A DNA stretch of 60,000 nucleotides from Takakia lepidozioides (taxonomy: Eukaryota; Streptophyta; Takakiopsida; Takakiales; Takakiaceae). The position numbers and the translations under genes are program-made. Below the pieces are notes generated by a model, which saw only the letters and a list, made by a program, of their open reading frames with translations, ran no database searches and had not been told where the DNA came from. Below, piece by piece: positions 53,157-60,000 of the stretch; positions within the stretch are counted from its first letter, which is position 1; the number at the start of each line of letters is the position of its first letter. Location: assembly GCA_030704615.1 (NCBI GenBank), contig CM060733.1, forward strand, positions 48,424,001-48,484,000, written 5' to 3'.

Positions 53157-56100
53157 TTAATCTGAGTCTTCCAAAAGACCCTCTTCATCAGAAAGCTCAT
53201 CAAATGTCCTCATGTCCAGCTGATAGCGTAAAATTCCTCCAATTCCTCCAAACCCTCTGCAAAATTGGGAGCCTTCTTGTGACTTGTTGGTCACAAACTC
53301 AAGCGTGCACCCAAAACACTTGTACTCATTTGCAAACCACTCCAACAGAGAGGTCTTGTCTTGCACTTCGAGCTCTGCCTGAGTCTCCACATCCCTAAAA
53401 CTGGACAAGGCAAGAGGGGAACTGCTCAGTTTTGATCCAATTTTGTCACACTGATTATAGCACTTCCCAGCAAACGCAAAACTAATACCCTACAGGTTAC
53501 GGTGTTTCTTTGTCTGTGCGAAATTGTCGGCATGTGAAATAATGCTGGGATTACTCTGCACAGAAGACATCTGACATACTAGTTTGTCTCCAGGCATATA
53601 AAGTCAGTCTAAATGACAGTATCCCACTTACTAGTCCCACAAGCACTTGGCGTCCACATCTTCAAGGGGCAGAAAAATTGAAGGGGTAGGAAAAAGTGTA
53701 GTCTGCGGATCATGTACTAAGTGTTAAACCACCACCCACTTAACCTCACATTTGTCAGGTTAAAATTGACTCAGAGAAATCCAGAGCAAGGGACCAGGAG
53801 GTACTCATCGACCATCCCTGCAAATAGTCACTATGGCACACTCATCAAGGGAAAATTTCTCACAGCACATAACCCAGTAAGAAGAGGTTGTTGGTGTCAG
53901 CTCCGGGTATCGGAGACTCAGGCTGGCATTTCCGTGGCGTTTTCACACAGCCGATATCAACTGGTTTACAGGACACTCAGTGTTGATTCATGGGTTGGTT
54001 GTTGTACTCGAAAGCGTGAACAAGATTCCAACAATGCCCCTACAGCACTCTATCTCTGAGCAGATGTAACATTGCTTTCGAGTACAACGACCTCCTCCCT
54101 ATCTATGGCCCCCCCCCCCCCCCCCCCCCCCCCCCCACCCCCCAACCTCGATTTAGACAGCAGCAAAGGGCAGGGTGAAGAAGTTGGTCCTCACTTGTGG
54201 TGGGGTGGGGAAGAGCAAGAGGCCAACTGGCTGTTCCATGGCTTACCAAATACGTGTGACCCAGCTGCAGTCTGCTTTCAGAGAGGTACTTGCCATACTA
54301 CTTCGACACAACAACAATTTCAGATAGGGACTTACTTTGACTGGTCAGCCTCCTGTTCCTTGCTGAGATGCTTAATAATAAGTTCCCCAGTTACTGAGTG
54401 CTTCAAGATGTACCGGTTCACCTCCAAATTCTCCCACACAATCAGGGTCTCAACAGCGCCCATTTCCAATGCCTTCAATGTGTCCTCGATCCCAAACACA
54501 TATTTGCCAGTGTCCTGGCTAATCTCCTCAAAGTATTTTCCAATCAGTCGCTTCTCCTGGATGAACTTTACATTGGCCAGAATCTCGGCAGACAGCTCAA
54601 TTGCCTGGTTGAACCCATTTTCCCCACCATATGAAACGTCCACAACATTCAGCACTTTGGCTTGAAGGCGAGGGTCGAACATGTCTGACTGGCTCAACTC
54701 TGTCTTAAAGTCAGCAGAACCTGCAAGGATAAGGCCTGCATATCAAAGAATCCACAGTTGACCATCTGTCAGTGCCAGAGGATTAACTTCAAGGTTGAAG
54801 CACATCCATGATGTTGCCTGAGTATACATTGTGCAGATGATCTAAGCAAAGATGTTACATCGCTTGCCAGTATTGAGACTTGAAAAAAGAAATGTTGACT
54901 CCTGGGGGAACAAGTGTAAATATGGTGTCACTTCATCCCAATGGCCTACTGCCCTCCGCAAAGATGTTAGGTCGCTTGCCAGTATTGAGACTTAAGAAAA
55001 CAAAAGTTGACTCCTGGTGAAACAGTTGTAAACTTGTGTCGCTTCCTACTGCCCTCCGTTTGGAAGGTGAACACCTTCTAACGGCCGTAACCGGGGCCAC
55101 GCGGTTGCCCAAACCACCCCCAAGACTCAAAAGTCCCTGTGTGCCCACACATTAGGTGACTGGTTGACCGAACCACCCCCTTTTATAGTTGGGTTGGCTA
55201 TTATGGGTGACATCCAGCAAACAGCTATGTGGCTTCGAACCCATGACCGCTTGTAAGGCAGCCTTGAACCCTAACTACTGGTCATCTGTCATGCTACTGA
55301 GACTCAATATCTTATCTCTGCCCAAGCTCACCTTATTCCTCGAGTTAAAAAGCTTCCTCCTCCATGCTGAGATCAATCCCTACCATTTTCAAACAAGACT
55401 TCCTGAGAAAACAATCATCTAGTTGATGCAAAGACGTCACAGCCCAAAGACATCAAACCCTACCTGAAACATTGGGCTGACTCGTCGCAGGGTTCACATA
55501 GAACTGAGTTGCAAGCTCTGCAGTCTTTCTCACATAGTTGTGCCTGTAAAGAAGAGGATGACTAGTGAATTTCACGTACTAGGAAGTGCTCCTCCCCACG
55601 CCCCCCTCAAACCCTATTCCCTTTGTAGACTCTTAACTCTCTCCACAAAAACACATGGACCCTTATGCTTGTCAAACAAAACCATTCTTCCCAAGCACTT
55701 CATTGGCATTGGATATTCACAGTAACTCCTATCACTAGTTTAACCACTTCCTGCACCAAGCACATTTAGTCACACCTCTCTCAAGAAAGGCTCTGCCCCC
55801 TCCAGTAATGTCATATTTCAGTGCTGTGGATCACTTACACCGAATGCTAGATGTGCTTATCATCAAATGTACTTCTTTAGAACAGCCTGTTTTGTTTGAG
55901 CTTCAGGGGCCAGGTTATTGATAAGCCATTGCCCTAAACCTAATCTCCCTTTTGCTACATCCTAAAGACAACTTCTTCCTTGACCTTCTAGAAATTCAAG
56001 AAAGACAAATAACAAGCGCCGACAGTCCGTCTTCAGCATTGTGAATTTACCTTTTGCAATTTTTCCTCTAATTTTCTCTGCAGAAATTCTTACAAGGAAG

Positions 56101-58091
56101 CAATACAAACCTTTTCTCCATTCGGAGCCTGGCAAACCGAAGAGCTGACTGTCCTCCACGCCCATGCTTCTTGGGTAAATCCACAGTGAACTTGTGAAGA
56201 ACCTCTCTAGTATTCCCACTCAGAGTCCCAAAGAGCGTCCCATTTCCATCCATCACAATGAAACCAAATTTGTCATCTGATTCCAGAAGCTCATTCAGTG
56301 CCTCTGTGTGAAACTTGTTGTCACACAGATAGAGTGATGCATTGATTGGCTTGAAGGGCTCAAAATCAATCGTTACCTGGAAATTTCCCCGGAGAGATTT
56401 TGTCAACATTGATCCAGAAGAAACAAACATAGTATATTCCGAATCAATTGTATCTAGCAACATACTGGGGTTTCCAGTTCCCCAAGTTGTTGAGCTACAG
56501 AATGTCCTTCCTTTCATCAACTAGCTAGGGTTGATTATTTAATCGCAGCTATCTAACACACGTGAAAAGAAAAGACACCAGCCAAAATAAAGGTATACTA
56601 CAAAACAACAATTTACTGATCATGGCTATGCATGCAAGCCAGGTCAAGACTGCAAACCCTCCCCAGCAAATGACCTTGTCAGAGGGAACAAACACGCAAC
56701 ATCCTGTCCCGGCCTATCAAAAAGATAAACTCTACGACAATCATGGCAAAGCCGGATGGCGCCTTGTTTGTACTGTTCAATGTAGCCTGCGCCCTAAAAT
56801 TGCATCTCAAGCAAAGAAACTCATAGTGGACCCACAGACTAGCAGTACCTGCATATATAAAAACAACCACCAACTACTGAACTCAATTCGACTCCACAGC
56901 TTTCAGACAAGTTCGTCATGCCAAAGTTACAAGTTACAACCACAAAAGTCACACGCAACATAATTGGGTAACAGAACTTTAAGATTTAAAAATACCTTCT
57001 TTTCTTTTCCGTCATCAGTGACAATCGTTCCTGTATACAAAACCAACCCGTTAGGTGGAACCTTGTTGTAAAGCTTCAGCCGCTGCTGCGCTGAAGTTAT
57101 GGCTCCCAAAACAGATTGCCGATTCACCCTGTTTTTAATATTACTGGCTGTGCCAAACTCATCCCCCAACATTTTTGTGACCCGCGAGACCTGATCCCTG
57201 AAAAGAGACAATAGGGTTTCTTAGATAAGTATTGTGGCTGAAGTTTGGAAAAAAATTCCATTTCCCTGGGTGCATTTAAGAATCGCGACATCCAGCAAAT
57301 TTGAGCCAGACTTCATCCTCCAAACATATTCAGGCAAGATGTCCTGACTATATAGCCATAAATGGAAAAAGTTCCCTGGCAGACAGCCTCTGATGTGGTT
57401 ATTAAGAGGTGTTATTATCCATTCCATTCCAATATTATTAGGGTTCACAAGAGAGGAAAGCTACATCTTTGCAGCTTTTCATTACTAGTTGCCTGACAAG
57501 ATATTTTCTTCATGTCCATGCCCGCAATAGCGACTAAGCAAGTATCACAAGCCTGCTATAAGGAGTCACCAATGACTAACAGCCCACAAACTCTGCCTAA
57601 CCCAGGAAGCCAGCATTGATTCTTGAGAATGTCCAAACCAAAAACATAACAAAAACACTTGTTATTCCTCTATATCAAAGCTCCCTGCAGCTACCACGAA
57701 CCAACATCCCGCAGGGCGTCCCCAACAGTGTATGGAAGCGGGAAACACAAACCAGACAACCAAACTTCAATCCTCACAAACGAAGCATTCATCATCCCAA
57801 TTTCAAGCCAAGGAAGAAAGGGTTTAACCCAAACCTACCCCAAAAAAATCACCAATCTGACACCATACTCACATACGCCGGATCCTTCACATAAAACAAC
57901 CCTTCAACAGACAACACTCCTCCGCCACCAGTCCTTCTAAAATCACAACAGCATTAAAATTTACAATACCTGGGCGGCATAATGAGCGAGATCATGCTGG
58001 TCCCGTTGCCCCGCGCCGATTCCAGAGCCTTTATGAGCTTCTTTATCTTCCATATCTCTATATTTTTATCTGTCTCCCCACCATCCGCCAT
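53157..58091 (-). CDS. eRF1: eukaryotic peptide chain release factor 1 (eRF1)
   Basis: Six exons: 57970-58091, 56996-57197, 56111-56376, 55464-55543, 54336-54735 and 53157-53400. All have GT-AG borders and matching phases and total 437 aa, the normal family length. eRF1 reads all three stop codons in the ribosomal A site and triggers peptide release. Domain N has GTSMISL and YLCDNKF, both stop-codon contact motifs. Its third motif, normally NIKS, reads [10 protein letters not shown] (residues 60-63, at 57131-57142). Domain M carries the catalytic [14 protein letters not shown]. Domain C, which binds eRF3, ends in the acidic [15 protein letters not shown] tail. The start is the ATG before [17 protein letters not shown]. 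Apart from the Ser-to-Asn change the protein looks fully conserved and expressed. Confidence 0.97.
54109..54143. repeat. C28-A-C6 homopolymer in eRF1 intron 5
   Basis: Twenty-eight C in a row, one A, then six C on the plus strand. The eRF1 pre-mRNA therefore carries a poly-G run that could form quadruplexes. The length may be unreliable in the assembly. Confidence 0.9.
54847..55059. repeat. two-copy tandem repeat in eRF1 intron 4
   Basis: A unit of about 112 bp beginning CAAAGATGTTA and ending ACTGCCCTCCG is repeated at 54959. It includes TCGCTTGCCAGTATTGAGAC in both copies. Confidence 0.85.
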
Positions 58092-58640
58092 CTCTCCTAA
58101 GTTACCTACTTACTCTCCTTCTTCACCCAAAAAAACTCAAAGCCCCAGAACGCCGCCCACAAACAGATCTCTTGTCCACCCACTCCTACACCTCTCAATC
58201 TCTCTCTCTCTCTCTCTCTCTCTGCCCTGGATCCAGCAGAGCAACGGCAGGAGTCAGACACAAGAAGCAGGCAGCCCTTCTCGGCCCCTCAGCCTGCTGG
58301 CTGCTCGGTCCTCTTCCCCGTGTGTGGGACGCACTGGGCCAGCGCGGCACCGTTCGTTCTTTTTTATCCCACATATCTCACATTCATCCTCCATTGTTAA
58401 CTCGTTTTTTATTTGTATTCTCTTTCTATCCAGCTTTTTCAGTTTTTCAGTTCTCACCCCACCTTGGCCAGCGGCTTGCCCCTTCCCTAATATGTTGTCT
58501 TATGGTAATCTTCATTCGAGGAGATACCTATTAAGATAAAGATTTAAAAGTCTGGAGGAGAGAGAGGAGGAGGAGAGGAGGAGGAGGAGGATTGCTCACA
58601 ACCACACTACACTCTCGAGCTTTTTTTCTCTTCGGATTAT
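58092..58640 (-). promoter_or_regulatory. eRF1 5' UTR and promoter region
   Basis: Immediately upstream of the eRF1 ATG. A (TC)n tract at 58199-58223 is a GA run on the transcribed strand, common in plant 5' leaders. No TATA box is convincing. Confidence 0.5.
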
Positions 58641-60000
58641 TGAGAAGATGATACAATTGGAAGAAATCTTCTAGAGACTCGCTCTAGATGACTAATAATC
58701 ATCCATTCTAGAGGACTAAGGATCGTAAGAACGATGAATGTTGCGGGAGGAACTGCAAGAGGAAGACAGCTTCTAGAAAACCACCAAAGAACCATGTGAA
58801 TAGCCAAGCCCACAAAGAACACAAGGATAGAATACGAGCTAATTCACACGGAAATACAAAGTGAGAAGACAAATGAATGTAAGCCTGAATGTAAGAAGAA
58901 GGCTTTGGATTTTCTTAGCGTTTCAAATCAACTCCGATTCGAGTCAGTTTATGTTCTAGAAGCATTGTCTAAAGGAGATAAAATAACAAGAAAGAGATAT
59001 ATCCCCCTCCATAGAAAAGATAAGCGCCGCCTTTTCCTTGAGATTTATTAAAAACCTATATGTACTAAGGCTAGTACTGACTCGGCTTCGCTACATCAGC
59101 ATATTACGATAGCAAGTTTTTCCCATGCGATCTTCGCTATGGGAATAAATCAGAGTCTGAGACTATTGAGATGATGCAATTCAGATCTGACATTTGGAAA
59201 TTATTGAATTGAAGCACATCAACATTAACAATAGTAGAACCGAAAGGGCTTCCTCCCTTTTTCAAAAAAAAAAACAAAAACAAAAACTGAAAGGTTGTTT
59301 CTTATAATCAAAATCCGATTGTTTGAAAGATATTGCGTGAGATCCCAACTTGACGAGCAATAAATCAAAAGGTGCTACATTGAATGTACATGTGACAACC
59401 CTTGTAAAGAGCTCAGATATCACAAGACTCTAATCAAAGTTGGCATGGCTGAGAGCCATTTCGTCTGATTGCTACTACTCCCTTTTGGGGGTGTAGGGCT
59501 ATATAGGGAAGAAAATGGTAGAAAATACAATATTTGGACATATGCTTGAGCATGCTATTGAGTTGGACTGGAGAGGACAGTTGATGTTGTGTGTAGTTGT
59601 TACTACGGTGAGGGACCTAACATGCTAGCCTTGGGGCTCTACACAACTTATAATCCTATTGCTAGATATAATTGGCCACACCTATTTAGCCAATGTATGA
59701 CCTCCATCATCCATGACCTATGCATCGATCGTCAACTCCACAAACTACTCTTCATACACCACGAAACTAGATGGTATACATCCATTAGCAAGATTGACCC
59801 GACTATATCATTCCATCATGGCTATTCACATGCTCATGTCTAATCCCCTATTCTTACCCTATATGTCTCTGCCCTGATATTTTAACAGTCAATGGTCTAT
59901 CCATCACCTTGTCCCCGCTCACGGTCTCTATAAATGACCTAACAATATCCTTTGTTGAATTCATTTGTAGTCATGATCGATACCTTATGCTTGTCATTCT
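58641..60000. other. no recognisable gene
   Basis: AT-rich sequence, short open frames only. Not matched to any feature I know. Confidence 0.5.

Noticed and set aside
54072-54665. Plus-strand ORF with a poly-proline start opposite eRF1 exon 5
   Set aside because: It is the shadow of eRF1 exon 5 plus the C homopolymer.
58641-60000. Plastid-derived insertion
   Set aside because: The AT-rich composition suggested it, but no plastid gene or tRNA could be recognised.

Overview
The window is nuclear DNA of a land plant. Two spliced host genes with plant-type architecture show this: a class II KNOX (TALE homeobox) gene at 42.5-45.9 kb and a complete eRF1 gene at 53.2-58.1 kb, both on the minus strand. 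The rest is mostly nested transposable elements of plant type (Ty1/copia, Ty3/gypsy chromoviruses, CACTA, hAT-like and Mutator-like elements, tRNA-derived SINEs). The species cannot be fixed from sequence alone. A cytosine methyltransferase inside a gypsy element would fit a seed-free lineage, but that is inference.

Layout. 1-2.2 kb: 3' end of a gypsy chromovirus. 2.6-8.3 kb: a broken duplicate of the 5' part of the KNOX gene. It carries a young, internally deleted copia element and a segment inverted next to hAT-like terminal repeats. At 8.65 kb lies an isolated KNOX2-type exon on the opposite strand. 9.1-15.2 kb: a remnant copia LTR and gag on the minus strand, then a decayed copia element (plus strand) split by a CACTA-like MITE. 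15.5-18.2 kb: fragments of ordinary genes (monodehydroascorbate reductase, ribosomal P1) among unrecognised sequence. 18.7-24.4 kb: a decayed gypsy element whose polyprotein holds a DNA cytosine-5 methyltransferase between protease and reverse transcriptase. 24.4-38.7 kb: a second gypsy chromovirus with a 2.4-kb internal inversion. Its 3' LTR is split by a 9.06-kb CACTA transposon that carries a TNP2-type transposase, a divergent accessory ORF and a LINE-like reverse transcriptase fragment. 38.7-42.5 kb: low-complexity and unrecognised DNA. 42.5-47.9 kb: KNOX gene and its upstream region, the parent-type copy of the duplication. 48-52 kb: intergenic DNA with two short inverted-repeat elements. 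53.2-58.1 kb: eRF1. 58.1-60 kb: no recognisable gene.

The two intact genes were rebuilt exon by exon with matching splice phases. KNOX gives 508 aa from seven exons, with one GC-AG intron. eRF1 gives 437 aa from six exons and has NIKN where NIKS is expected. The best candidate for an unusual system is the methyltransferase-bearing retrotransposon: motifs I, IV, VI, VIII, IX and X of a C5 methyltransferase can all be read, although this copy is interrupted by stops and frameshifts.
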